This document shows positions 1-10,758 of a DNA stretch of 64,000 nt, in pieces. A program made the position numbers and the translations under genes. The notes under the pieces are model-generated. The model worked only from the letters and a program-made list of their open reading frames with translations. It made no database searches and was not told the DNA's origin. Position 1 is the first letter of the stretch, and every line of letters begins with the position of its first letter. This DNA comes from Plantago major (taxonomy: Eukaryota; Streptophyta; Magnoliopsida; Lamiales; Plantaginaceae), in NCBI GenBank assembly GCA_026545765.1, contig CM048844.1:69669035-69733034 (forward strand), in the 5' to 3' direction.

Positions 1-229
1 CACCCTCCGGATCGGGGTGAGTGACCTCGTCCTTAGACCGAGGGAACTTTACTTGGAATACGTCCTCACCCTTCCTCAGCCTCTCCGGACGCTCCTCCTC
101 AGCCGTCTACCGACTTGCCCGCTTGCCAGATTCCACACGGAGCACAGCGGATGGCTACACTTTCTTCCTCTTGAACTGAATCTTGGCCCCGACACCTTCT
201 TACGCCTCATCTTCCTCGGGACGAGGACG

Positions 230-754
230 CTAACTTCTGACGATCTGAAGAGGCACAGCGACATGCACACGATCCTCCTCACCCTCTTCGAAGATGCTCA
301 AATTGGGAGGTGCTTCCGAGGTATCATGAACTTCCTCGATGATTGGCGCCTGCGGATCCGGAACGAACGGGACTCGATTAGGATTACTCCTAAAATTATA
401 ACCAAGGTTGCGAATTAAAGATCGGATCTCTACCGGAAGTTCGGATTCTTGGCCAGCCCGACCCGGGCGACGAGTTCCTACAACTCGCCAACTTGTTTCT
501 TGAGCCGCTACAATAACCTGCACATGGGACACTCGCAGGTAATCCCGACGCCTCGGAGGACCTGGATCCGGAACAACTAACCGAAGTAAGGAACTTACCT
601 CGGGCTCTTCCCGGCTCAGATGGGGCGCTTGTTCCACCTCCAGTACTTTGTCGTCATCTACGATCTCAATCTCCTCGGAGCTATCGGTTAAAGATATCGC
701 TTGGGAGTCATATCCCTCAGCCTCGGATCGATTTTGGCTATCACTCTCGGACAT
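230..754 (-). CDS. Antisense accessory ORF of Tat element T1 (N-terminal part)
   Basis: This is an open reading frame of about 175 residues, opposite in direction to the retrotransposon. An upstream in-frame ATG exists at 775. I prefer the ATG at 754 (MSESDSQ...) because it directly follows a good 3' splice site (CTTAG). The product begins very acidic (a DSSEEIEIVDDD stretch near residues 24-35), then is rich in Arg and Pro. It ends at 230, but charged coding-like sequence continues leftward in another frame to the window edge. The position matches the antisense 'putative gypsy-type transposase' ORF of Tat elements, whose function is unknown. The family assignment rests on position and composition, not on a recognised catalytic motif. 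Confidence 0.5.
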   Translation of the reverse strand: MSESDSQNRSEAEGYDSQAISLTDSSEEIEIVDDDKVLEVEQAPHLSREEPEVSSLLRLVVPDPGPPRRRDYLRVSHVQVIVAAQETSWRVVGTRRPGRAGQESELPVEIRSLIRNLGYNFRSNPNRVPFVPDPQAPIIEEVHDTSEAPPNLSIFEEGEEDRVHVAVPLQIVRS

Positions 755-755
755 C

Positions 756-1019
756 CTAAGGAAAGGAGAAAGCAATTTCGTAAGCTTTAAGATGGCAGTC
801 CGAGAGGTCGTTTATGTATATTAAAATGGTCAGTTTATAGCCAACACTATCGCTTTCCCAAAGCGGTTAGTTCGAAGTCAAGACGATCTCGATTCAAGAA
901 GTCAACATTGAGAACGTATGGAGGATTAGAACTATAATACACATCATAAGCATGCATCCGAGCAACTAGAAGATGAAAAACAATGCAGACAAATGAGAAG
1001 ACGAGACAAGTAAACTTAC
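756..1019 (-). other. Predicted 5' UTR intron of the antisense ORF
   Basis: On the minus strand a strong donor (AA|GTAAGT, donor G at 1019) and a pyrimidine-rich acceptor (CTTTCCTTAG, ending at 756) bracket 264 bases. The first base after the acceptor is followed at once by the ATG at 754. This is inferred from splice consensus only; there is no transcript evidence. Confidence 0.4.
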
Positions 1020-1172
1020 TTGGACTCGGATGATTAGATGGAAATGCCTTGGCTTCGTATGCAATCTCGTGCTTCGGATCTCTCGTCGCTCGCTTCGGAT
1101 TGATGGTAGTCGCTTCGGATACACTCAGAATGCGAAAATTCTCTCTAAACGCTAAATGAACCGCCAACCCTC

Positions 1173-1180
1173 TATTTATA
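1173..1180 (-). promoter_or_regulatory. TATA box for leftward transcription in T1
   Basis: TATAAATA (part of CTATAAATAGAGG on the minus strand) lies upstream of the antisense ORF, about 150 bases before the predicted intron donor. Position and consensus fit a plant core promoter serving the antisense gene. It is independent of the LTR promoter. Confidence 0.5.
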
Positions 1181-1822
1181 GGGGTCATATTGGAACTCCA
1201 ACCGTCACGATTTTTCGGATTAAATCTCAATCGAGATCAAAATCATCCAACAAAGATAGTACAATTATACCAAGTGAAATGACGAATCGGTACAACAAAT
1301 TTACCTCTTGGATAGATGAATACAACAACTCTCCTCTCGGCAGACAACACGAGAGTTCCGGATTATCATCTTCTCGGACGCCTAGCGGCTTATCAGTCCA
1401 ACATAACTTGTCCACACAAGGAACCTCGTTTACTCGAGCGATTACACTTCGGACCTCCACTTGACAACAGAGGTTGGTTCGGACGGGACACGCACCTACG
1501 GTCTGCCACCGTAGCCCATCAAAGGTACACTACCGATGTTCGGAGCCTAAACTTAGTCTCGATTACAAATACCCTTTTTTCTTTTTTCTTCACTTCGTTG
1601 CCCTTCGGACCCAGCCCCTCGGATGGCAACGATGTTTTAGAAAAAGAAAAAAGGGGGGGGGGAGAGAGACTAAGTCAGTGGCCACACGAAGTACGATTTA
1701 CACCTTATTTTCAACTCGTTTAGGCGGATTGGACTGAAGAACGGATCCTTCTTCAACAGCTTCCCAAGCCAATAGTTCCACAACTATCTTCTACTAAGAT
1801 ACTTGGAAACTAGGGGGACATA

Positions 1823-2756
1823 TGTTGATACGGAAATATGTCCAATCCGTCATAAAGGACCTAGGAACGAATCCTAAGGCATCCCAAGTCATCCAATGGA
1901 TCCGAGACACTTTGGTCCGAGCCAACGGTCCGATCCGGGCAGACCAACCAAGGTCCGACCCACATTGAAAGAAAGGGACGAAGGATTTGGACCTACAAGG
2001 CCCGACCCAGAACCATAGGTCCGACCCACCTTGGTCCGAGCCTCTCTGGGAAAGGAGCCTAGTGCTAAGTCAGTACCCTCTCCGACCCAACGACTCCAAT
2101 CCGGATGTCAACTCGGATCCAGCATGACCATCTCATAAAGCAACCAAGCAAATGGGCACCAAAGAGTGAGATGTCCGAACCCAGGAGCTCTGAATCGTAA
2201 GAGTTGGACAGGCAGGAGAACTTCCTCAGCTGACAACCAAATATGGTCCGGACCAATTGTCCGGACCCATCTCTCCGAACCTGGGAACTCGGTAGAACTA
2301 GTCACATCCTCAAGAACTCTCCCAATAATGACCAAACTACCCCTAAAACCCAAGATGGCATGGGCTAAAGCTTCATTGTTGGGCTATGGGCCTCATATTA
2401 TCATTGGTGGCTCAATCCTGGCCGTACACAAGGCGCAATCCTAGCAAGGCCTTCCATTTTGATGATAGCCTATAAATAAGGCACACATCCCCACAAGTAA
2501 GTTATCGGACAAGTCACATCACGACCTCAATCCCGAATATTATACAGAGTTGATCTTCAGTCACTCTCGAGTAAAGTCTCATCCCAGTTTGACACTTAGC
2601 AAACCGCACTAACCCCCCACTCAAGTGTGCGTCTCATCAAGTAGTTGGTCGCTGGTTCTTACGCCATGGTCCTTACCTAGCAAGGAGCTTCTTACCTTGG
2701 CACCCATTAGTGGAGTTGAATAAAATCTAAGTAGTTGGGGAGTTACACCCTCAACA
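1823..2756 (+). repeat. 3' LTR of T1 (934 bp)
   Basis: The LTR starts TGTTGATACGGAAAT after a polypurine tract and ends ACACCCTCAACA. It holds many copies of a GGTCCGACCC-type motif, as does the related 867-bp LTR at 26690-27556. A TATA-like CTATAAATAAGG lies near 2470. The flanking five bases (ACATA left, GTTTC right) do not match, as expected when the left flank is element interior. A LTR with no polypurine tract would have suggested a solo LTR; here the tract is present. Confidence 0.8.
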
Positions 2757-3059
2757 GTTTCTTCAGCAATAATCACAATCAACAATTGTAATTGTGCCCA
2801 TTTAATGAATTTTGGCTATTAGCTATCTGAGTCACGTTTCTGTGTGAATGAGAATATTGTTTGTATCTGAGTCTATCTTATACTTGTTGTCTTTTCACAG
2901 TTTTACACAAAGATAGAAATAATACAAATTTCAAGATAGTAGTTGACTGTAGACAGTTGTACTATTCTCTTTTGTGTTCCCCCTCACTGAGTGATCTAGA
3001 TATATGAGTACCCGTCTCAGAAATCTTCCAATAGCCATTTTACCTTTTAGCCTTTGGTT

Positions 3060-3134
3060 TCTGGATACCCGTTCCAGATTCCTCTTATGTGGATACCCGT
3101 TCTAGATTCCTCTTTTCTGGATATTTGTTCCAGA
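3060..3134 (-). repeat. Three tandem hairpin repeats after pol (Copia-A)
   Basis: Three units spaced about 28 bases apart (3060-3078, 3089-3107, 3116-3134) each have the form TCTGGA-loop-TCCAGA (or a one-base variant), with loop ACGGGTA in the best copies. They lie just after the pol stop. The same hairpins occur at 46211-46258 in Copia-C. Confidence 0.75.
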
Positions 3135-3163
3135 TTCCTTTTCTCTCTCCTTTGATATCTTCT

Positions 3164-3838
3164 TCAGATATCTGAACTTTTTCCGTTCTTTGCTAGTTCC
3201 ATTAGTCCAAGACTATGTCTTAAGGCTGAGAATCTACTTTCTTGTAGTGGCTTAGTGAAGATATCTGCAAGGTTGTCCTCAGTGCCAATCTTGAGTATCT
3301 CTATATTGCCTTTTTCAACATGGTCTCTGATGAAGTGGTGTCTAACATCAATGTGCTTTGTTCTTGCATGAAACTTAGGATTTTGAGTTATGGCAATAGC
3401 ACTTGTGTTGTCACAGAAAATGGGAGTTTTCTCTTCATTGAGTCCATAGTCTCTGAGTTGTTGCTGTATCCACAATATCTGTGAAACACAACACCCAACA
3501 GCAATATATTCAGCCTCTGTGGTAGATGTAGCAATTGAATTTTGTTTCTTGCTGAACTAAGATATCAATCTAGCACCAAGAAATTGACAAGTTCCTGAGG
3601 TGGTTTTTCTATCAAGTAATGATCTAGCATAGTCGGCATCTGAATAGCAAACTAAACTCAATCCACTGTCTTTTTGATACCACAATCCAACTTCTACAGT
3701 ACCTTTTATATACCTCAATATTTTCATAGCGAAGTTGTAGTGTGATTGCATTGGGTTTGTCTGAAATCTAGCACACACTCCAACTGCATATTGAATATCA
3801 GGTCTACTTGCAGTGAGGTACAGTAGAGACCCAATCAA
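3164..3838 (-). pseudogene. Copia-A RNase H domain
   Basis: This is the C-terminal RNase H of the Copia polyprotein, which removes RNA from the RNA-DNA hybrid during reverse transcription. Visible motifs are [25 protein letters not shown], the TEAEYIA-type acidic motif near 3505, [16 protein letters not shown] and the terminal ADIFTKPL. One in-frame TAG near 3556 splits it, at a position where Copia-C has a Trp codon. A one-base slip near 3837 separates it from the RT part. It ends at a natural-looking stop about 20 residues beyond the LGLM motif. Confidence 0.8.
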
Positions 3839-5058
3839 TTTCCTATATTGTGTTCTTCAACACTCTTGTCAGATTTAGTGTAGGTCATTTTAGTTCCAAT
3901 GCTCGTAGGTATCTTAGCATTCTTTTCAGAAGGCTTTAGATTAAACTTGTTGAGCATGTCCTTTGCATACTTCGTTTGACTAATGAATATTCCATCATTG
4001 AGTTGCCTGACTTGCAGCCCTAGGAAGTAATTTAATTCTCCCATCATGCTCATCTCAAATTTACATTTCATGAGTTCAGCAAAGTCTTCACAAAGTTTCT
4101 TGTCTTTAAATCCAAATATAATGTCATCAACATATACTTGAACTAAAAGTAGTTTCCCATCATGGTTTAATGTGAAGAGTGTTTTATCAACATCTCCTTT
4201 CTTGAAACCACTTTCTAGTAGGTATCTGGCCAATGTATCATACCATGCTCTTGGAGCTTGTTTCAGCCCATACAGAGCTTTCTGAAGCTTATAGACCATC
4301 CTACTTTCTGAGGAAACTTCAAAACCTGGTGGTTGCTCAACATAGACTTCCTCAGCAAGTTCACCATTTAGGAATGCACTCTTGACATCCATTTGATAAA
4401 CTGTAAAGTCATTATGAGCTGCAAAGGCTATAAAGAATCTTATTGCATTCCATCTTGGAATTGGTGCATAAGATTCATCAAAATCTAGTCCTTCAGTCTG
4501 GGTGAATCCCTTGGCAACCAACCTAGCTTTGTTTCTGGTTATTTCACCAGACTCATTCATTTTGTTTCTGAAAACCTAAATGGTTCCGATTACAGATATT
4601 CCGTCAACAAATGGAACCAGTTTCCAGACTTTGTTTCTCTCAAATTGATCCAACTCTTCTTGCATTGCAGAGATCCAATCTTGATCCTTTAATGCTTCTT
4701 CTATAGTTTTTGGTTCAATATTTGATATGAAACATCCATAGAGACAATTTGCATTTTCAGCGATTGCTCTTCTAGTTCTAACTCCTTGGTCTATGGGACC
4801 AATCACATCCTTTGCAGGATGATTTCTTATCCATTTCATAATGGGTTTTGAACTAGTAGGATCAATATAATTTTGATTTGAGTGTGAATCAATATGATCT
4901 TGAAGGGATACTTGTATAGTATCTGAGATATCTGACACATGGGAAATGCCATGGATATCTGACACTCTTTCAGTGTTAGAGATATCTGGAAATTGCATTT
5001 CAGCAATCTCATTTTCAGACACCTCTACATGATGAAGGTTCTCAGTAACCTGTTCCAT
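3835..5058 (-). pseudogene. Copia-A reverse transcriptase
   Basis: This is an RVT_2-type reverse transcriptase. Motifs in order are [68 protein letters not shown] and the catalytic YVDD at 4122-4133. An acidic linker (4576-5058) joins integrase to RT and ends in the typical [19 protein letters not shown] segment. A short out-of-frame gap at 4561-4575 breaks the WVFRNK motif. The active-site aspartates are intact, but the frame is not. Confidence 0.85.
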
Positions 5059-6110
5059 TTATGGAATTCTCATAGAAAATTCTTCATCATATCTTAGAGT
5101 CATCTGGTTGTTACTAAGCAATGGTTGCTTTTCATCGTCAGACTCATCCTCTATTTGAATAATAGAATTGTTTCCTTTTGAGGATCCTTTTTCAGAATCT
5201 TTAATCATCAGTTCTTTGAAACTATCTGAGAGATCATCATTCAAGAGTACTTTCTTGTTTCCTTCATAGAATACTACATGAACAAATTCCTCAATCTTTT
5301 GCGTTCTTTTGTTGTAGATTCTATAGGCTTTGCTATTCAGAGAATAACCAAGAAATACTCCTTCATCTGCCTTCGGTTGAAATGTTCTCAAGTACTCTTT
5401 TCCATTGTTAAGAACAAAACATCTGAAACCAAACACTCTTAGAAGTTTGATGCTAGGGGGTCTACCAGTGAAAAGCTCATAAGGAGTTTTGTCATGGTGT
5501 TTGTTAATCAGACATCTATTTTGAGTGTAGCAATGTTGTGTTTACAGCTTCAACCCAATAGATTTAACTTAGTTCAGTGTCAGCAAGCATTGTTCTTGCT
5601 GCTTCTTTCAGGGTCCTATTCTTTCTTTCAGCAACACCATTTTGTTGTGGTGTCCTTACAGAAGATAGTTGATGTTGTATACCTTTGCAGGTACTAAACT
5701 CTTTTATGTACTGGTTCACAAACTTCGATCACAAGTGCATTACGATTCTGAGATACCTTGTCATTTTTCATGACTTCGAGCTTATTCAGCAAGTTGGGTA
5801 TCTCAAACCTTGCATCAGATTTGTGTTTGAGAAAGACAACCCAAGTGAATCTTGAGTAATCATCAACAACAACCAGACCATACTTCTTTCCTACATAACT
5901 AGTTACTGAGGATTCAAAAAGATCTATATGTAACATTTGCAGTGGCCTTTCACTGGAATGTCTAGTTTTAGACTTGAAAGATGTTTTGGATTGTTTTCCC
6001 ATTTGGCAAGCTGAGCATACACCTTCTTTTATATATGCCATTTTGGGTAAACCAACCACCAACTCTTTCTTGGCTAGCTTGTTCAGAGTTTTGAAATTCA
6101 AGTGACTCAT
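5059..6110 (-). pseudogene. Copia-A integrase
   Basis: The N-terminal part (6110-5694) shows LNFKTLNKLAKKEL, the CSACQMGKQSK zinc-binding end and the first catalytic Asp in LHIDLF, followed by KYGLVVVDDYSRFTWVVFLKH. From 5693 to 5437 the second half of the catalytic core, including the QQNGVAERKN region, is present but lies in other frames. The C-terminal part (5436-5059) carries FGFRCFVLNNGK and FLGYSLNSKAYRIYNKRT. Integrase inserts the cDNA copy; this one is not translatable as a whole. Confidence 0.8.
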
Positions 6111-6114
6111 TCTT

Positions 6115-6520
6115 TTATGCCATAGCCAATTTTCTTGATGTGGCGGATTGACTCACCATGATACATTCTTCAGTTGTGGTGGATGCCCAATCAGCAACAT
6201 AAAGATTTCCTTTACGCCTTGCAACCAAGACTGTCTGCTTTGACTCATTGTCAATCACATTACATAGTTTTGACTTGATCTTGCCAGTGTACCCTTTGTT
6301 TACTAGCTGACTCATGCTTAGGAGATTATATTTCAATCCCTTTACATGTAGTACTTCAGAGATTGTAAGGGATCCAAACTTCAGATTGCCAAATCCTATG
6401 GTTGGATTTTCATCTCCTCCAGCAAACCTGATAATTGGTCCATCATTGCACTTTCTATAGTCAATCAGATTTGCTTTGTCTCCTGTCATGTGCTTCCCAC
6501 ATCCACTATCAAAATGCCAC
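6115..6520 (-). pseudogene. Copia-A protease and pre-integrase linker
   Basis: A retropepsin-type aspartic protease begins with WHFDSGCGKHMTG (catalytic DSG near 6500). It continues through GFGNLKFG, LHVKGLKYNLLSMSQLVNKG and into the GAG-pre-integrase region RRKGNLYVADWAS. A frameshift near the end of this ORF (SATSRKLAMA) separates it from the integrase reading frame. It would process the Gag-Pol polyprotein. Sequence 6521-7175 upstream is a low-complexity basic linker with shifts in frame. Confidence 0.75.
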
Positions 6521-7175
6521 TTTGGATTAGTCTTTAGAGTGTTCTGCGCAAAACAGGAAATAGGAGATTAGGTTCTCATACCAACAATGGAACCATCTGG
6601 ACTAAAGAATCTTCCAGTAGGAATCCATTTTTGAATGAATTTCTTAGGAACATTCTTTTGTCTAACAGGAACATAAGAGGAATTCTAGTTAAATGATTAG
6701 TATCATTGTTATTAAGAACTATTTTCTTCCTTGGTGTGTTCCTTGGTGCTCCATTTGGTGCTTTCAGATACCTGTCAGGTTTCTAAGTCTACTTCTCAGC
6801 AAACTTAGATTTCCTGGCCAGATTTCTTCTAGCCCTGGCATTCAGATTTTCAATGGCTTGATTCATCTTCCACTTCTGATAATTGCTATGAGCAATTCTA
6901 GCCTTTAACCATCGTTGTTGCTCTTGTTTGTACTCACGAGCAAGTTGTTTCCCGATGGCTTTATAGCCAATACCATTCTGAGCACCTGGTGCTATCTGAG
7001 ATCTTTTCTCAGCAACTTTGCTAGTCTCTGGGTAATCTATTTTCTTTCCAGAAAACGTGACATAGGAGAATTTGTCAGCTCCCGCAATTTTTCCTTTCTG
7101 AGAGACATAGCACTGTGGGTGATTACACTTTTCAGTGTTATGTTTCTTTTCAGAAATATTCCCAAAAGATTTCTT

Positions 7176-7988
7176 TTAGACTTGTTTTTCCCACAAAGGT
7201 TTGGCCGCAACTGCCTTTCCTTTGTCAACAACCTTAGCTTTCTGACCGATACTGTAGGTTGTTTGGGAACCACCTTGCTGAGAACTGACAAATGTTCGTC
7301 TTTCATCACTCTTGTTCAGAGTGGTAGAACTGTCTGTTTGTGTGTCCAGCCCAAGTCCTCTTTTTTCTGAAGGATCTCTTAAATAAGATTGTACTTCAGT
7401 AAGAGTGTCACTAGCTTTGGCATAAGATTGAAAAGATAGTTTTTTCTTTTTGAGTTCTTTATTCTCAGAAAGAAGTTCTTCACATTTCTTTTGAAGATTG
7501 GCCAATGCTTCTTTATGTGACTTTTCAGTCTCAGATATCTGAGCTTTGAGAAATGCAATTTCAGCATCCTTTTCCTCAGATATCTTGAGTAATTTTGAAT
7601 TTTCCTTTTCAACAGAATTCTTTTCTTCTTCAAAGATTTCGGCTCTAGCTCGGACCATCGGAAATTCTCTTTCGTAGAGATCAAGTTCTCTTCTGAGATG
7701 TTCTAGATCTTTGATTCCTTCCTCATCACTTTCGTAAGTATAACAAGAAGTATGTGTTACCTCATCAGCCATTAGACAAGGTTCAATGTTGGAGATATCT
7801 GGAAAGATTTCTTCAGCCATTCCACATACCTCTTTCTTCTTTTGACCAAAGTCAATCACATCATGAGAAACACCGCACATTTCTGGAGAAGGCAGTGTGG
7901 AATCATCTGAATCTTCATCCTCAGAATCAGACTCAACATCTAGAGCATGCAGTTGGAGTTGAATCTTTTTCCTTTCTTCTGTGAGCAT
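7176..7988 (-). CDS. Copia-A Gag C-terminal coiled-coil region
   Basis: This 270-residue stretch is open from the TEERKK segment after the zinc knuckle to a stop at 7176. It has an acidic first part (ESDSEDEDSDDS near residues 19-30) and a conserved CLMADEVTH segment. A long predicted coiled coil, rich in Glu, Lys and Leu, covers about residues 90-180. Such Gag tails are typical of SIRE-type Copia elements and presumably serve in particle assembly. It is a fragment of the polyprotein rather than a free gene, since its apparent ATG is internal. Confidence 0.65.
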   Translation of the reverse strand: MLTEERKKIQLQLHALDVESDSEDEDSDDSTLPSPEMCGVSHDVIDFGQKKKEVCGMAEEIFPDISNIEPCLMADEVTHTSCYTYESDEEGIKDLEHLRRELDLYEREFPMVRARAEIFEEEKNSVEKENSKLLKISEEKDAEIAFLKAQISETEKSHKEALANLQKKCEELLSENKELKKKKLSFQSYAKASDTLTEVQSYLRDPSEKRGLGLDTQTDSSTTLNKSDERRTFVSSQQGGSQTTYSIGQKAKVVDKGKAVAAKPLWEKQV

Positions 7989-9048
7989 AGCTTTCTGACT
8001 TTAGTTTGTTGAAGGCAGGGCAATCCTTCTTGAAATGACCAGGTTTCTGACAATAGAAACAGATATCGTTTCCAATTTCTGCTTCCTCAGTACTTGATGC
8101 TTTCTAAGCCGGCTTGTTCAGCGAGCTTTGCATATTTTAGTACTGGTGATAGTTTGAGCCTAGATGATTTTTCAGCTTCTCTTTGGATTTTCTTCTCTCA
8201 ATTTCTTGACTGACATATTTTCTCATTTGCTTTACAGCAAGAGCTTCCTTAGTCAACTCCTTGCCTTATTTCTTTTCAGAAGTTCCTTGAGCAACTAGAG
8301 CAACATTCTGCAACTTTTCAGTTGTTTGTTCTCTTTGAGTTGTCTCATAGTCAATAGTGGCAAGGTGAGAGAAAAGTTCCACTGGAGTGATATCTGGCAT
8401 TCCTTGATTAAAGTAGAAAAACTTTGTGTGCTCCCAGTTATGATTGAGACTTCTCACAATAGTCTTAATCTTTTCTGACTGGGTATATCTATTACTTTCA
8501 CCAAGTGCAGCCATGTCACTCATAAGTGTTGGAAATCGAAAATCTAGTTCTTCAAGAGTCTTTGTGGGACCTTGTTTAATGTTTTGGAATTTGAGCTTCA
8601 AAACTTCGAACTTATTTTCCTTCGTTTTCTCAGTGCTGGCACAGATTTCTTCAATCAGTTGCCAGGCCATTTTCGCCGTTTTTGCACCCCACAGTTTACA
8701 CTGTATGTGCTCTGGAGTAGAACGTATGATGATATTGCGAGCCTGACCATCCAGTCGATTTCTCTTGGCATCTTCCGATGTCCAGAGCTCTTTGGGCTTT
8801 GGTTTGTAAATAACTTAACTGGCAGGTCTCCCACTGGTTGACGCATCTGTCTATGAAGACCCATCACTTTGTTCTCTATCTCTACCATTAGAAACCTCTA
8901 TGACTTGCTTGAGTTGTTGTATGACTATTGGGCCATTCTTTATCACGTCGATCATTTCGTCACTGATGGCTTCTAGGTGGAGCATAATGTTGTTCTTCCA
9001 TTTCTCATAATTCTCTGGCTTGAGAATTGGGGCGTCACTTAAAGACAT
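7989..9048 (-). pseudogene. Copia-A Gag, N-terminal part and zinc knuckle
   Basis: Gag starts at the ATG at 9048 (MSLSDAPILKPENYEKW), 100 bases inside the PBS, as in Copia-C. It is of the UBN2/gag-polypeptide Copia type. Core motifs are LLGAKTAKFAWQLIEEIC-like, KENKFEVLKLKFQN and SLNHNWEHTKFFY. A CCHC knuckle (CFYCQKPGHFKKDC) lies at about 8017-8079. An in-frame stop at 8851-8853 and several frame changes make it non-functional. Confidence 0.8.
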
Positions 9049-9149
9049 CCTGCAGCAAACACACTAAACAAACAAATCAAGTGTAGGTGAAAAGCAGTTA
9101 GTGGGCACTTATCTGGGATCTAGGTTCAGTGCAGAAGGCTTGGGAACCT

Positions 9150-9166
9150 CCCGCTCTGATACCACT
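9150..9166 (-). other. Primer binding site of Copia-A
   Basis: The minus strand reads AGTGGTATCAGAGCGG directly inside the LTR end. TGGTATCAGAGC is the usual Copia PBS, complementary to the 3' end of initiator tRNA-Met. Confidence 0.85.
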
Positions 9167-10758
9167 TGGTTGTCCAGATAACGGCAAAGTAAAAGACTAG
9201 AGGGGGGGGGGGTGAATAGTCTTTTAAAACATTTGTCGATAAACACGGTTTCTCAGATATCTGTGATGATTTCTGATACTTAATTTCAGAGAGCTGAAGT
9301 CTTTTCTGTGATAAGTGCACGTGCTCAGCAAGATAGGTGTAAATACTTTGCAAGGTAAATAAAGCAAGTAATAAATTCAGAAAGTAAATAACACTAGGTT
9401 CAACTAATCCACTTCGGCCTTTCTCAGACCTAGAATCCACTAAGACAGATAATTGAGGTAACCTTACAAGTATCTTCTATCGATTCCTAACTACACTAGG
9501 TTCCCAACCAAGTGTTCCTCTGAGTTATTCCCCAGCTTTCTCAGCCAAGTACTTTGAGCTATTCCTTAGTTTCTCAAACTAAGTACTTCCTATGCTCAGT
9601 AACCTTGGAGTTATTCCTTAGTTTCCCAAACTAAGTACTTCCGTACTCCACACTGATTAAGCTGTTGGTTAAGGTAGTTTGTCAGGTGAGCTTCTTTAAT
9701 AACTTGTTCAGTTATGCAGTTAGCTCTATGAATCAAGTATATTTAATACACTTTTCAATGTATGGTATCTTGTTCTTTACTGACCCAAGTCTATGATATG
9801 TGTTCAAGAGAATGAATCTCAGATATGAAATCTTAGTTCAACTCTTTCACAAATAACAATGCTTGTTAAGGATCAGGACACTTAGAACTTTTGTGCTACT
9901 TAGAATCAAGAGCTTTGGTCGCAACAAAAAGCTTGAAGGTAAGTAGTATGCTTGAGAGAGCTTATGTGAGAGTATTCAATGTGAGTTCAGTGTTCTAAGG
10001 TGTGTTCCCATGCAGTCTAAGTGTTGATATTTATAGATGAATTTGAGTGTCGTTTGAATAGTATCCGTTAGGCTTAAATCAAATTCAAACTATTGATATC
10101 TGAGTATAGTACTGTAGTGCGTTTGTCTTCTTCTTCAGAAGCTACCATTTTTGTTCAGACATTTCTGTCCGCGCATTCAATGCATTGTACTATACTTTGT
10201 CCTGTAGTGCCAACGGAACTATGCATTGTATCAGTGATCTTATACTATCAGAGTTCTCTGAAGCTTTGCACGTCCTTTTCCAGAGATTATCACTACTCCA
10301 GATTCCACTTGTTGAAACAACTTGTTATAATACATTTCTTTTCAGAAACATAGTTTATGTCCAAGGATCTGAGTGTAGATATATTTGGGCACCTTCCTTG
10401 TCTCAGAAACTTTTTATATCTCAGATATCTTTTGCAACACTGTTTATTTAAAAACGCTTGTGTCTTCAAGATATCTAGTCATAAGTATCTGAATACCCTT
10501 GTCTTCAGTAATCTTGTGCAGTCTTCAAATCTTCAAATCCGTTGAACTTTTTCTGCTGGATGCCTTCTTCTTGGTCTTCTTTAGAGGAATAAAAATTACA
10601 TTCAGAGACCTAAAATCCTATACAAGATTTGCTAGACTATCATACTTAGTGAGTTTCCTCTTTTACAGTGTTCAAGTGAACTAAGAGTACTAACCACCTT
10701 TCTGAGCTAAGATAGGTCATTAGGTTGCTGATCAAAATCTAAACAGATATTCCTAACA
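9167..10758 (-). repeat. 5' LTR of Copia-A (1592 bp)
   Basis: On the minus strand it starts TGTTAGGAATATCTG (10758) and ends TATCTGGACAACCA (9167), next to the PBS. It aligns along its length with the Copia-C LTRs. It holds a TATA box, a run of ten Gs on the plus strand near 9200-9211 close to the LTR end, and three roughly 53-bp internal repeats near 9510-9660 with AAGTACTT cores. Confidence 0.85.
10028..10035 (-). promoter_or_regulatory. TATA box of the Copia-A LTR
   Basis: TATAAATA on the minus strand (CTATAAATATCAACACT), at the same place as TATAAATA in both Copia-C LTRs (39318-39325 and 53671-53678). It marks the likely U3/R boundary region. Confidence 0.65.

Larger units (their letters stand above)
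1..2756 (+). mobile_element. Tat-lineage Gypsy element T1, 3' part only
   Basis: This is the 3' terminal part of a Gypsy LTR retrotransposon read on the plus strand. It contains an accessory ORF on the opposite strand, a polypurine tract (CTAGGGGGACATA, ending at 1822) and a complete 3' LTR (1823-2756). The LTR starts TGTTGATAC and ends CCCTCAACA, the same termini as the 5' LTR of T2 at 26690-27556. An antisense ORF between pol and the 3' LTR is known for Tat-lineage elements such as Grande and Retand. The rest of the element lies left of the window. The sequence right of the LTR (2757 on) is Copia-A interior, so T1 appears to be inserted in Copia-A; the expected second TSD copy is outside the window. 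Confidence 0.8.
2757..10758 (-). mobile_element. Copia-A, SIRE-like Copia retrotransposon (3' end missing)
   Basis: Read on the minus strand, this shows a 5' LTR (10758-9167), PBS, gag, protease, integrase, reverse transcriptase and RNase H in Copia order. After the RNase H stop at 3164 about 400 bases of downstream sequence match Copia-C 46197-46565, then T1 interrupts. Gag with a long coiled-coil tail and the RNase H and PBS types suggest the SIRE lineage; that assignment is by eye. Copia-A and Copia-C are members of one family with clear divergence. The remaining accessory region and 3' LTR would lie left of the window. Confidence 0.85.

Noticed and set aside
1..2756. T1 and T2 as two halves of one element
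   Set aside because: Both are in plus orientation and belong to one family, but the LTRs differ in length and sequence and T1 lies upstream of T2, so its 3' LTR cannot close T2 without a rearrangement.
1823..2756. Solo LTR
   Set aside because: A polypurine tract and Tat-type internal sequence directly precede it, so it is the 3' LTR of a longer element.
6693..7370. Plus-strand hydrophobic ORFs (71 and 151 residues) resembling membrane proteins
   Set aside because: They lie opposite the Copia-A gag coiled coil and linker; the hydrophobic look comes from reading Lys/Glu-rich coding sequence backwards.
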